A DNA stretch of 64,000 bases from Luteolibacter ambystomatis (GTDB lineage Bacteria; Verrucomicrobiota; Verrucomicrobiia; Verrucomicrobiales; Akkermansiaceae), in assembly GCF_018137965.1 (NCBI RefSeq), contig NZ_CP073100.1:2677754-2741753 (forward strand). Direction: 5' to 3'. The notes below the pieces were generated by a model. It was not told where the DNA came from and did not search any database. It saw nothing but the letters and a program-made list of their open reading frames with translations. Position 1 is the stretch's first letter. Each line of letters starts with the position of its first letter. A program made the translations under genes and the position numbers. Positions 46,205 to 54,343 of the stretch are shown in pieces.

Positions 46205-47227
46205 ATGAATAAAGCGAGTGCTCTCCGCGTCATGCGCCATCCCTTGATCCTCCTCTTTTGCCTGAGTCTCATCGCCTGCGAGCGGCGGGAGGATGGCATG
46301 GCGAGATCGGAACCGGAGAAAAACCCCGCGTTTTCCGATCTGCCATCCAAGGTGCAGCGTATTTGGAATGACGAAGACACGCGGAAAATGCGCGAAGCCA
46401 CCCGCAAGGATCCAGAGGGTGTGCTACGATGGCTGCATGAAGAGCACTATCTCGATGCGGCGGCCTATGACGCTCCGCTCACCTGCTTTCTGAGCGAATC
46501 GCTCGAACAGTCGCCGGAAAGAATGCTGGCGCTGGCGGATCAGATTGAATTCAGCGAGGCCCGGGACCGGTATCTGCAAGCCGCCTACGGAATGCTCGTG
46601 CGGAAGGACACCGCTCTGGCATGGGAACAGTGGGAAAAGCGGAGGAAGGCGGACAAGACGGACTCGCCTCATACGATCCTGTCCCTCACCGCCCGGAGAG
46701 GAAATCTTGAGGCATTATGGAAAACCTATCAAACTCATGCGCACGGAAACGAGGATGCCGCGCTGTTTCTGGCAACGGTCCCGGATGAGATTGGAATCCC
46801 TCCGGTGGCTGAATTGAATTTCATTGCCGGGCTTCTGTTTTCGATCGATCCAGCCGATGAAAAACTTCCCGAAGCTCTGGCCAAGGCATGCAAGCCGCTC
46901 GCCCAAGCCAGCCGGGTGGTTTTTCATTCGCTGCTGGATCAAGCTCCGGCTCACGCCCACTACGATACAGGCCGCAGCATCAGCGCCGCGGAAGAAATGA
47001 AACACGGCGAGTGGAAAGCCGCGGCGGAATCGATCGCGCGGATCTCGGATGCGGTGATGAGGGATGAATGGGTGGCGCGACTGATTGAGAAAGGCGGCGC
47101 GGATTCGGATGAAGTGCGGAAAATTCTGCCGGAGCTCGAAACCAAAAAGCAGGCACCCCCGCGGATCACGGGAGTCAGGGCGGATGGATATGAGGATGCA
47201 TCGACCGAGCTACGGGAAAGGCCGTAG
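46205..47227 (+). CDS. exported lipoprotein, TPR-like helical, unknown function
   Basis: 340 aa from ATG 46205, which has a strong RBS (AGGAGG at 46196-46201). The signal RHPLILLFCLSLIAC ends in a lipobox. The mature part is helical, with a short DEVRKILPELETKKQ region. No family recognised; a similar layout is common among Verrucomicrobiota exported proteins. It ends in a clear terminator at 47257. Confidence 0.7.
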   Translation: MNKASALRVMRHPLILLFCLSLIACERREDGMARSEPEKNPAFSDLPSKVQRIWNDEDTRKMREATRKDPEGVLRWLHEEHYLDAAAYDAPLTCFLSESLEQSPERMLALADQIEFSEARDRYLQAAYGMLVRKDTALAWEQWEKRRKADKTDSPHTILSLTARRGNLEALWKTYQTHAHGNEDAALFLATVPDEIGIPPVAELNFIAGLLFSIDPADEKLPEALAKACKPLAQASRVVFHSLLDQAPAHAHYDTGRSISAAEEMKHGEWKAAAESIARISDAVMRDEWVARLIEKGGADSDEVRKILPELETKKQAPPRITGVRADGYEDASTELRERP

Positions 47228-47256
47228 TTTTGAATGATGGGCGCGTCATCGGGAGC

Positions 47257-47305
47257 GGGCGTCTCCTTCAGACCCGGACATCCCGGAGAGACGCCCTCCC
47301 TTTTT
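47257..47305 (+). terminator. Rho-independent terminator
   Basis: GGGCGTCTC, a ~23-nt loop (itself GC-pairing in part), GAGACGCCC, then TCCCTTTTTG. It lies 30 bp after the lipoprotein stop. Confidence 0.8.
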
Positions 47306-47444
47306 GTAGCCGGAGTCGTGAGACTTCGGGCGGGGTGGATTCACCCCTCCCCTGGCGTGCCGCACCTGGGTGGATCAGAGGCGGACTGGATATGCACGGA
47401 ACTTCGCTTGTCCACCCCGCCTGAAGTCTCACGACTTCAGCTAC
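47306..47444. repeat. GTAGC...GCTAC inverted-repeat element (REPIN-like)
   Basis: Left arm GTAGCCGGAGTCGTGAGACT plus TCGGGCGGGGTGGA (47306-47339); right arm 47411-47444 is its inverted copy with three differences (GTAGCTGAAGTCGTGAGACT on the reverse strand). A complete second copy is at 59349-59502 and one arm lies at ~21317-21344. Confidence 0.85.
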
Positions 47445-47451
47445 GTGAAGT

Positions 47452-48231
47452 CTAGTGCTTCTCGATGACCGCGTAGGCGTTGTGGTTGTGGATGGACTCG
47501 AAGTTCTCCGCTTCCACGCGGTACCACGTGATCGATTCGTGCGCGTTCGAGCGCGAGGCGACGTTGCGGACGAGGTCTTCCACGAACACCGGATTGTCAT
47601 AGGCGCGCTCGGTGACGGCCTTTTCGTCCGGACGCTTGAGGATGCTGTAGAGTTCGCAACTCGCGGAGCGTTCCACCAGGGCGATGAGGTCCTCGATCCA
47701 GATCGGCTCGGTGGAGCGGATGGAGTAGGTGACGATGCCGCGCTGGTTGTGCGCGCCGCGGTCGCTGATGGCCTTCGAGCACGGGCAGAGCGTGGCCACG
47801 GGGACGAAGACGGTGACGATGAAATCCGTCGGCTTGCCCTCCTCGGCCTCGACCTCGAAGCGGACCTCGTAGTCGAGCAGGCCCTGCTTGCCGGTAACAG
47901 GCGCGGCCTTGCTGAGGAAGAAGGGGAACTGGAATTCGATGTGGGCCTTGCGGGCGTCCAGCTTGCGGAGCAGCTCGCGCGGCAGGGAGGCGATGGTGCG
48001 CACATCGAGGCAGCCGCCGTGGGCGTGGAGGGCCTCGACGAAGCGGCTCATGTGGGTGCCCTTGAAGTGGGCGGGAAGATCGACGGCGAGGGAGACGGTG
48101 GCGACTGTGCGCTGGACGCTGCCGCCCTTGTCACTGACCTCCACCGGGAAGCGCAGGCCTTTCACGCCCACGCGGTCGATGGGCAGACGGCGGTCATCGC
48201 GCTCGTTCTGGGTGTCCTTGAGTTCCTTCAT
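47452..48231 (-). CDS. folE2: GTP cyclohydrolase IB (FolE2)
   Basis: 259 aa from ATG 48231 (MKELKDTQNERDDR). It makes 7,8-dihydroneopterin triphosphate from GTP for folate/pterin synthesis and, unlike FolE, does not require zinc specifically. Signature CPCSKAISDRGAHNQRG with the catalytic Cys, and EDLVRNVA late. The N-terminal residues MFSRT of the longer frame are probably untranslated. It is separated from rpsR by a terminator, so it is transcribed on its own. Confidence 0.92.
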   Translation of the reverse strand: MKELKDTQNERDDRRLPIDRVGVKGLRFPVEVSDKGGSVQRTVATVSLAVDLPAHFKGTHMSRFVEALHAHGGCLDVRTIASLPRELLRKLDARKAHIEFQFPFFLSKAAPVTGKQGLLDYEVRFEVEAEEGKPTDFIVTVFVPVATLCPCSKAISDRGAHNQRGIVTYSIRSTEPIWIEDLIALVERSASCELYSILKRPDEKAVTERAYDNPVFVEDLVRNVASRSNAHESITWYRVEAENFESIHNHNAYAVIEKH

Positions 48232-48239
48232 GGTCCGTG

Positions 48240-48276
48240 AAAACACAAAGAGCCTGTCCGGGTCACGGACAAGCTC
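48240..48276 (-). terminator. Rho-independent terminator after rpsR
   Basis: On the minus strand GAGCTTGTCCG, loop TGACC, CGGACAGGCTC, then TTTGTGTTTT. It lies 35 bp after the rpsR stop and just before folE2. Confidence 0.8.
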
Positions 48277-48310
48277 CTGGTGAGAATGATGGTTTCTCCG
48301 GAGCCCGGGA

Positions 48311-48553
48311 TCAGGGCAGGAGATTCACCGCGCGAGCCTGCTTGATGGAGCGGGTGATCTTGCGATGAAGCTTGGCGGACACACCCGTCACGCGGCGCGG
48401 CAGGATCTTGCCGGTCTCGGTGGTGAACTTCGAGAGAAGCTCCGGGTTGGTGGCGCGCACCTGCTCCACCTGGATGTCGTGCCGACGGGTCGGCATCTTG
48501 CGGTTCGCCTTGCGGAAGGCGATGCGGCGCTGGACGGTCTTGGGCTCGGACAT
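48311..48553 (-). CDS. rpsR: 30S ribosomal protein S18
   Basis: 80 aa. Typical S18 ending [17 protein letters not shown] and central [16 protein letters not shown]. No cysteines, so it is the zinc-free form. It lies 12 bp after rpmG, and the block ends in a terminator, giving a small dksA-like-rpmG-rpsR operon. Confidence 0.95.
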   Translation of the reverse strand: MSEPKTVQRRIAFRKANRKMPTRRHDIQVEQVRATNPELLSKFTTETGKILPRRVTGVSAKLHRKITRSIKQARAVNLLP

Positions 48554-48565
48554 GAGAAAAAAAGA

Positions 48566-48739
48566 TTAGCGGAGTTCGCGGTGAAGGGTGCGGCGCTGCA
48601 GGAAGGGATTGAACTTCACCTTCTCGAGACGACCCGGCGTGCGCAGGCTCTTCTTGTTGCGCGTGGTGACGTAGCGGGACGTCGGCTTGCCCTCAGCCTT
48701 GGCTTCGGTGCATTCGAGGATGATGATCTCGCGTGGCAT
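48566..48739 (-). CDS. rpmG: 50S ribosomal protein L33
   Basis: 57 aa, [20 protein letters not shown], then [12 protein letters not shown] and [15 protein letters not shown] at the C-terminus, matching L33. The zinc-binding CxxC pairs of the metal-bound form are absent. Read directly from the minus strand because it is short; the start lies 31 bp after the DksA-like gene's stop. Confidence 0.93.
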   Translation of the reverse strand: MPREIIILECTEAKAEGKPTSRYVTTRNKKSLRTPGRLEKVKFNPFLQRRTLHRELR

Positions 48740-48770
48740 GTGTCAGAAAACGTGGGGGCGGGAATTTAGT

Positions 48771-49520
48771 TCAATCATCATCCTCGTCAAGCGAAACCGT
48801 CTCGGAATCTTCATCATCCGAGTAATTTCCGCCGCTGAAGCCAACTTCGTTGGACGGACGGAAGCGGCGGTTGCCGTATTCCTTCTCCCACTGGGCCTGG
48901 CATTCGACCGTCAAACGGGCGAAGGGAATGGCCTCGAGGCGGGCGGTCGGGATCTTCCGGCCGGACATTTCGCAGACGCCGTAGGCACCCTTCTTGATGC
49001 GCTGGAGGGCCTGCTCGATTTCGTAGAGGGCGTCCTGTTCCTTGGCCAGGACGCTGAGGGCGAAGTCACGGTCGTAGGCATCGCTGCCGGCGTCACCCTG
49101 GTGCATGCCGGAGCCGGAGGCCTCGGAGCCTTCGGGAGCATTGCGGATGGTGTCGCGGGTGGTGCCGGTCATGGCATCCACAAGTTCGTCGCGGAGGTCG
49201 AGAAGGCGCTGCTTCTGCTTGTCCACGAAGACGGCGGAGTGGCTGCCGCCGCTGCCATTCACGGGCGCGGTCTCGGCTGCGATTTCCTTGGGGGCGGTTT
49301 CCTTGGTCACGTTCTTGGGAGCGGCTTCCTTCGCCTTCGGAGCCGGAGCCGGTTTCGCCACGACCTTGCTGGAAGCGGCCTTCACGGGCTCGGGCTTCTT
49401 GGGAGCGGGCGCGGCTTTCTTGGCGGGAGCCGGAGCGGCTTTGGCGGCCTTCGCCGGAGCAGCTTTCTTGGCGGGGGCCTTCGGCGCCGCCTTTTTGGGA
49501 GTGGATTTCTTCGCGGCCAT
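48771..49520 (-). CDS. TraR/DksA-family protein with histone-H1-like N-terminus
   Basis: 249 aa from ATG 49520 (MAAKKSTPKKAAPKAPAKKA). The first ~85 residues are Ala/Lys/Pro-rich, like H1-type DNA-binding tails, and the rest is a TraR/DksA coiled-coil-plus-zinc-finger fold (KQRLLDLRDELVDAMTGTTR, IKKGAYGVCEMSGRKIP, ARLEAIPFARLTVECQAQWE). Only two of the four expected finger cysteines remain (CEMS, ECQA), so zinc may not bind. It may bind RNA polymerase, with the basic tail adding nucleic-acid affinity. First gene of the rpmG-rpsR operon. Confidence 0.85.
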   Translation of the reverse strand: MAAKKSTPKKAAPKAPAKKAAPAKAAKAAPAPAKKAAPAPKKPEPVKAASSKVVAKPAPAPKAKEAAPKNVTKETAPKEIAAETAPVNGSGGSHSAVFVDKQKQRLLDLRDELVDAMTGTTRDTIRNAPEGSEASGSGMHQGDAGSDAYDRDFALSVLAKEQDALYEIEQALQRIKKGAYGVCEMSGRKIPTARLEAIPFARLTVECQAQWEKEYGNRRFRPSNEVGFSGGNYSDDEDSETVSLDEDDD

Positions 49521-49932
49521 GGCGCGTGAGCGGGTCTCAGTGAGAGTTGATCGGGGGTCGGAGCAGGTGCTGCCTGCGTCCCCCACCCCTCCAGAAGGGC
49601 GGGGTGGATTAGCCCCTGAACGGCCCTCCATCAAGGGGAAATTTCATAAATCGGCATTGGTGTCCCAGTTGAGAAAGTTTTTTGACCGGAACAGCGGCCA
49701 GAGATTGAAAATCAAGGGATTTCTTGAAAATCGATGATAGGTTCAACTGAATTTTGAGGTGCGAAAGTGACTGATCGGCAGGCATCGGGGATCAGGGAAG
49801 AACCGGCCATGTTACTTGAAGTCCGCCCCGGAGGCTTTTTGTCTCTCCAGAGCCTTCCGCCCTGTCCTTGGGGGCCCTCCCTGCCTAAAGGCTCGACTCC
49901 CTCCGTGAGCGGACCCTACGCTGCGCGCCCGT
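49521..49932. other. intergenic region between divergent dksA-like and scpB genes
   Basis: 412 bp with no gene. It is AT-richer near 49680-49760 (likely both promoters) and holds a GC-rich stretch just before scpB that may contain a leader hairpin. A short structural RNA cannot be excluded, but I recognise none. Confidence 0.5.
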
Positions 49933-50631
49933 ATGGAACTCAGCGCGATCGTCGAAGCCCTGCTCATTGCCTCGGAGGAGCCCCTTGCTACCTCGGAAGT
50001 GGCACGGCTGATCCGCGCCCGGGTGGCGGAGGCGGAGGACGTCCGCGCCCGTGAGATCGAGGAGGGCAAGGAACCTGCCGCTCTGGAGGAATGGCTGACC
50101 AACCTCGCCGCAGTCTCGTCCGAGCAGGTGGCGGAGGCCATCGCCGCCCTGAACACCGCCTATGAGGAATCCGGCCGTGCTTTCTATCTGACCGAGCGGG
50201 CGAAGGGCTGGAAGCTCTATACCCGCCCGAAGTATGGCGAATTCGTCCGCCAGCTTTTCCCCGGCCGGAAGCCGGAGCGACTCAGCGGCCCGGCGATGGA
50301 GACGCTGGCGATCATCGCCTACCGCCAGCCGATCACGAAGGCGGCGATGGAGGCGGTCCGCGGCGTGGCCTGCGATGGCATGCTGCAAAAGCTGCTGGAC
50401 CGCGACCTGATCCGCATCGGCGGTCGCGCGGAGCTGCCGGGCCGGCCGCTGCTGTATGAGACCACGGATCTTTTCTTCGAGCACTTCGGCATCCGCAGCG
50501 TGGATGATCTCCCGAATGCCGCGGAGCTGCGCAAGGTGAAGCTGCCGGAGCCGGATGAGGCGAAGCCCGCCGAGCCGGAGCCCCAGCAGCTCAGCCTGGG
50601 CGCGAATGCCGAGTCATCCTCCGAGTCCTGA
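49933..50631 (+). CDS. scpB: segregation and condensation protein B
   Basis: 232 aa. It acts with ScpA and Smc in chromosome condensation. Two winged-helix repeats: VEALLIASEEPLATSEVARL and ETLAIIAYRQPITKAAMEAV, then RGVACDGMLQKLLDRDLIRI, PLLYETTDLFFEHFGIRSVD. The C-terminal tail is Pro/Glu-rich. scpA is not adjacent in the window. ATG 49933 is well supported by family length. Confidence 0.9.
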   Translation: MELSAIVEALLIASEEPLATSEVARLIRARVAEAEDVRAREIEEGKEPAALEEWLTNLAAVSSEQVAEAIAALNTAYEESGRAFYLTERAKGWKLYTRPKYGEFVRQLFPGRKPERLSGPAMETLAIIAYRQPITKAAMEAVRGVACDGMLQKLLDRDLIRIGGRAELPGRPLLYETTDLFFEHFGIRSVDDLPNAAELRKVKLPEPDEAKPAEPEPQQLSLGANAESSSES

Positions 50632-50987
50632 AGCATCCCTTGCCCAGTCGGTCTCCGTCAGCGATTCAGAAGGATTTCCACCACCGATGAACGCGGATGG
50701 ACACAGATGGAAGAAAGGATGGCCGGAATTGGAGTCCACTTCCGCAAATATCTCTTCCATCATTTCCTATCTGCGTTCATCCGCGTCCATTTGACCCAAA
50801 TACTGGAATTGGGAGTGTGGGTCCATCTCGCTCCGCTCGATTGCGGTTGAAAATTTCTCTTTTGGCGCGTGATGGAATGATGGGCTTTCCGTTCATTCCA
50901 CGGCGGATTTCGCTTCCTCCGAATCCTGAAAAATCCTGTTAATCCTGTCCGTCCGGCGGCCCCGGATTTCATCCCCTTTCCTTTCCC
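50632..50987. other. repeat-bearing spacer between scpB and pheA
   Basis: 355 bp holding one inverted-repeat element (50686-50790) and no gene. The rest has low coding potential. Confidence 0.6.
50686..50790. repeat. inverted-repeat element (GATGAACGCGGATGG...)
   Basis: Left arm GATGAACGCGGATGGACACA GAT; right arm ATCTGCGTTCATCCGCGTCCAT. This is one more family of ~100-bp hairpin elements, related in style but not in sequence to those at 47.3 kb. Confidence 0.7.
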
Positions 50988-52058
50988 GTGAATCTCGACG
51001 ACATCCGCAAGCAGATCGACGCCATCGACACCGACCTGCTGGACCTTCTCAACCGCCGTGCCGACCTCGTCCATGAAGTGGGCGTGGTGAAAAAGCGCGA
51101 CGGCCTCCAGATCTACGCCCCGGAACGCGAGGAGCTGGTGCTCCGCCGCCTGATCGAAAAGAGCCAGGGCCGCCTGCCGGAAAAATCGATCCGCGCGATC
51201 TACCGCGAGATCATGTCCGCCGCGCTCGCGCTGGAGGATGACCTGAAGATCGCCTACCTCGGCCCGGAGGGCACGTGGACGCATCAGGCGGCGATCAAGA
51301 AATTCGGCCACTCGGTGAACTACTCGCCGCAGCCGAACTTCGCGGATGTCTTCGACCAGGTCGCGCGCCGCCGCGCCGACTACGGCGTGGTGCCGATCGA
51401 GAATTCCACGGAAGGTGCGGTATCCCACACGCTCGATCTCTTCGTGGATTCCCCGCTGCACATCTGCGCGCAGATCCTGATGCGGATCGAGAACGGGCTG
51501 ATGGCCTCCATTCCGCGCGAGGAGATCAAGACGCTGTACTCGCACCCGCAGGTCTTCGGCCAATGCCGCTCTTGGATTCTGAAGAATTTCCCGGACGCCG
51601 ATCTTGTCGAGGTTTCCTCCACCACCAAGGCCGCACAGCTCGCCCGCGATAATGCCGCGCAGGGTGCCGCCGCGATGGGTGGCCCGCTGGCCGCGGAAAT
51701 GTACGGCCTCACCATGCTGGAGGAGGCGATCCAGGACCGCGCCACGAATACCACGCGCTTCCTGGTGATCGGGGAAAAGACCTGCCCTCCCACCGGCAAC
51801 GACCGCACCTCGATCCTCTTCGCCATCCAGGACAAGCCCGGCTCGCTGGTCAGCGCGCTGCAGGCCTTCGACCAATTCCACATCAACATGTCGAAGATCG
51901 AGTCCCGCCCCTCGAAGCGGAAGGACTGGGAATACATCTTCTACGTGGACCTCGCCGGCCACTGCGAGGACAAGGAAGTCGCCGCCGCCATCGGGGAACT
52001 GCACACGCACTGCTCGCTGGTGAAACTGCTGGGATCGTATCCGGACACGGGGGAGTGA
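50988..52058 (+). CDS. pheA: bifunctional chorismate mutase/prephenate dehydratase
   Basis: 356 aa from GTG 50988. N-terminal AroQ-type mutase (residues 1-85: IRKQIDAIDTDLLDLLNRRA), then the dehydratase (YLGPEGTWTHQAA, PIENSTEGAVSHTLDLF, TTRFLVIGEK with the catalytic Thr) and a C-terminal ACT regulatory domain (GSLVSALQAFDQFHINMSKI, ESRPSK). It converts chorismate to phenylpyruvate in phenylalanine synthesis. The GTG start is supported by the mutase N-terminus and the lack of an upstream ATG. Confidence 0.95.
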   Translation: MNLDDIRKQIDAIDTDLLDLLNRRADLVHEVGVVKKRDGLQIYAPEREELVLRRLIEKSQGRLPEKSIRAIYREIMSAALALEDDLKIAYLGPEGTWTHQAAIKKFGHSVNYSPQPNFADVFDQVARRRADYGVVPIENSTEGAVSHTLDLFVDSPLHICAQILMRIENGLMASIPREEIKTLYSHPQVFGQCRSWILKNFPDADLVEVSSTTKAAQLARDNAAQGAAAMGGPLAAEMYGLTMLEEAIQDRATNTTRFLVIGEKTCPPTGNDRTSILFAIQDKPGSLVSALQAFDQFHINMSKIESRPSKRKDWEYIFYVDLAGHCEDKEVAAAIGELHTHCSLVKLLGSYPDTGE

Positions 52059-52141
52059 TTCCCCCGGTCTGCCGCCGGAACACCTACGACGCACATCGTA
52101 GATGATTCCCGCCTCCCATCACCGCGCCTTCAAGGCCACGA

Positions 52142-52663
52142 CTATTCTTGTTCGCGCCTTTTGATTCCCTCCTGAAACTGCTCCCTCTCCCGCGCGGGCA
52201 CAAGGAACAGCCCGATCGGCAGAAAGGTGATCACCGCCAGCGCACAAACCGCCATGGGCTCCACCTCCGAGTAAGGCAGCTCCCGGATCATCGAGGAGAA
52301 TCCGCCGCTGACGATCAACCACCCCCACGGCACGAGGGAAATCACGCGCGCGATCCACAGCAACAGCCGGGCCCGGCTGTAGAAACCGGTCAGAAACGGC
52401 TGGGCGAGCACGAAGAGATGGATGGTCACGAAGATCCCGCCGGCCATGAACGGGACCGGATCAAAGCGCCCCCGCAGCATCGCCATGAACCCTTCGCCAA
52501 TGTCCTCCCATATTTCATGGAATGGAAGCCTGCGCCCGATGAACTCTACCGAGGAGAACTGGATCGCGATCATGGAGGCTGCGGCGAGACCGAGGACCAC
52601 GCGGGCAAGGCGGAGGCGGAGCTGATGACGGTCGGGCGTTTCCATTGAAACCTTGAATGGCAT
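52142..52663 (-). CDS. four-span membrane protein of unknown function (pair member 2)
   Basis: 173 aa. Four hydrophobic spans (VVLGLAAASMIAIQF, AGGIFVTIHLFVLAQPFLTG, LLLWIARVISLVPWGWLIVS, AVITFLPIGLFLV) and basic loops. It shows the same overall layout as the previous gene, suggesting old duplication: an RLRLAR... start and an acidic, soluble end. It starts 4 bp after the stop of that gene, so the pair is co-transcribed. No family recognised. Confidence 0.65.
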   Translation of the reverse strand: MPFKVSMETPDRHQLRLRLARVVLGLAAASMIAIQFSSVEFIGRRLPFHEIWEDIGEGFMAMLRGRFDPVPFMAGGIFVTIHLFVLAQPFLTGFYSRARLLLWIARVISLVPWGWLIVSGGFSSMIRELPYSEVEPMAVCALAVITFLPIGLFLVPAREREQFQEGIKRREQE

Positions 52664-52667
52664 CGGA

Positions 52668-53105
52668 CTATCTCGCGGGCCGTGGAACGTGTGCCGGAGC
52701 GGGCAGGCGGATCAATCCGGCCGTCAGGATGATGAGCGCGATGAGGATGCCGGCCTCCCCTCCGGAGGCCGCCTTGATGGAGAGCCACGCGACCCACGTT
52801 CCCAGCGTCAGCAAACGCGCGGTCCACAGCAGTGGCGCGCTGCGGGCGAGCACCATGGTGAAAAAGGGAGCCAGCAGGACAAGAGCGGAGGAGGTTAGAA
52901 GGAGTCCGTCCACGAGCAGTTGCTTCTGGTCGCCATGGCCACGAAGCACATCGGTGAAATGCCGCCCCATGCCGGTCCACCGCGTCCACCCGGCGGGATG
53001 GAGGGAGGGGGACACGGGAAGGAACTGTCCGGCCACGAGGATGAAAAGCGCGAGCGCGAACAACGCGCGGGCATGGCGCAGGCGGGGATCTTCCTGGGAG
53101 ATCAT
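52668..53105 (-). CDS. membrane protein of unknown function (pair member 1)
   Basis: 145 aa from ATG 53105 (MISQEDPRLRHARALFALA), chosen since the 5' extension has no membrane or family signal. Four spans visible (ALFALALFILVAGQFLPVSP, LLTSSALVLLAPFFTMVLA, LLTLGTWVAWLSIKAA, ILIALIILTAGLI). Paired with the next gene, 4 bp away. Unknown function. Confidence 0.6.
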   Translation of the reverse strand: MISQEDPRLRHARALFALALFILVAGQFLPVSPSLHPAGWTRWTGMGRHFTDVLRGHGDQKQLLVDGLLLTSSALVLLAPFFTMVLARSAPLLWTARLLTLGTWVAWLSIKAASGGEAGILIALIILTAGLIRLPAPAHVPRPAR

Positions 53106-53309
53106 GGAACAAGGGGGCGGACGCACATCTGATAGCTCCATCGCCTCCCCCTGCCAAGGCGAAGGATGGGATCTCCCAAGGAGCACGTCGACACCCGATC
53201 CCGCCGTCTCCCCAAGTCAAAAAATGCATGTAACATTTCCCAACCCGCCACGGTAACGGTTCCGCTGAAGCCGCGGCTTCGCTTCCATCGCCTGTTGCAT
53301 TGCAAATCC

Positions 53310-54272
53310 ATGAAACCCCACCTCCTCCAACTGTTGTCCGGCTTCGCGCTGGTTTCCGTTTCCTCCGCCGCCGAGCCATCCACCGCACCGGACCGGCATG
53401 ACTTTTTCTATGCCGGTGAGGCAAAGACCCAGGACATGTATCGGGTCGAAAAGGGCGCGCTGGTCTGGAGCTGGCACAATCCCGGCAGCCGCGGCGAGAT
53501 CAGTGATGCGGTGCGGCTCGCCGATGGCCGCATCCTCTTCGCCCACCAGTACGGCGTCACCCTCATCGACGGAGCGGACAAGGACAACAAGGTGCTGTGG
53601 CACCACGATGCGCCGCAGGGTTGCGAGATCCATACCGCCAGCATGATCGGCAAACAGCGCGTGCTCTTCATCCAGAACGGCCCGGAACCGAAGTGCGTGG
53701 TGATGAACATCGCGACGAACCAGGTGGAGCGCGAGTTCCCGCTGGAGGTGGGCAATGTGAAGGGCACCCACGGACAATTCCGCCACGCCGAACTCACCGC
53801 CACAGGCACGCTGCTGGTATCCCACATGGATGGTGGCAAGGTGTCCGAGTACGACGATCATGGTAGAGAGCTGTGGACCGCGAAATTCCCCGGCCCGTGG
53901 TCCGCCTCGCGGCTGCCGAATGGCAATACCCTCGTCACTGGATCGAAGCTGGTGCGGGAGATCACCTCCGCCGGAGACACCGTGTGGGAAATCACGCCCG
54001 CGGACCTGCCGGACCAGGGCATCCGCAGCTTCCAGATCTCCACCCGTCTGGCGAACGGCAACACGCTGGTGAACAACTGGGTGAACTCGTGGAGCGAAAC
54101 GGTCGATCCCGCCACCGCCCCGGCACAGGTGCTGGAGGTCACTCCGGACAAAAAGGTGGTGTGGACGCTGAAAGCCTGGAGGGACCCGCTCAATCTCGGC
54201 CCCTCCACCACCCTGCAACTGCCGGACAGCACGCGGGCGAAATACGACAAGTTCGGCGGCTTCCATGATTGA
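53310..54272 (+). CDS. exported beta-propeller (PQQ-like) protein
   Basis: 320 aa from ATG 53310, giving the signal peptide LLQLLSGFALVSVSSAA. Repeated GGKVSEYDDHGRELWTAKFP and GNTLVTGSKLVREITSAGDT with closing W blades match PQQ-like beta-propellers. No cofactor-binding residues are evident. It follows divergent membrane genes; the ORF start in the longer frame (53166) is antisense to one of them. Confidence 0.82.
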   Translation: MKPHLLQLLSGFALVSVSSAAEPSTAPDRHDFFYAGEAKTQDMYRVEKGALVWSWHNPGSRGEISDAVRLADGRILFAHQYGVTLIDGADKDNKVLWHHDAPQGCEIHTASMIGKQRVLFIQNGPEPKCVVMNIATNQVEREFPLEVGNVKGTHGQFRHAELTATGTLLVSHMDGGKVSEYDDHGRELWTAKFPGPWSASRLPNGNTLVTGSKLVREITSAGDTVWEITPADLPDQGIRSFQISTRLANGNTLVNNWVNSWSETVDPATAPAQVLEVTPDKKVVWTLKAWRDPLNLGPSTTLQLPDSTRAKYDKFGGFHD

Positions 54273-54343
54273 GAAGCACGCAGCCGGAAATTCCTCCTGC
54301 CACGTCATCGAGCCATCATCTTGGACCCGGCACCATCGCGGGC

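Noticed and set aside
47257..47305. Hairpin read as part of the REPIN-like element
   Set aside because: It has its own stem and T-run directly after a gene, so it is called a terminator.
49640..49932. Possible SRP or 6S RNA in the spacer before scpB
   Set aside because: No conserved GGAA-tetraloop domain or bulge pattern was found by eye.
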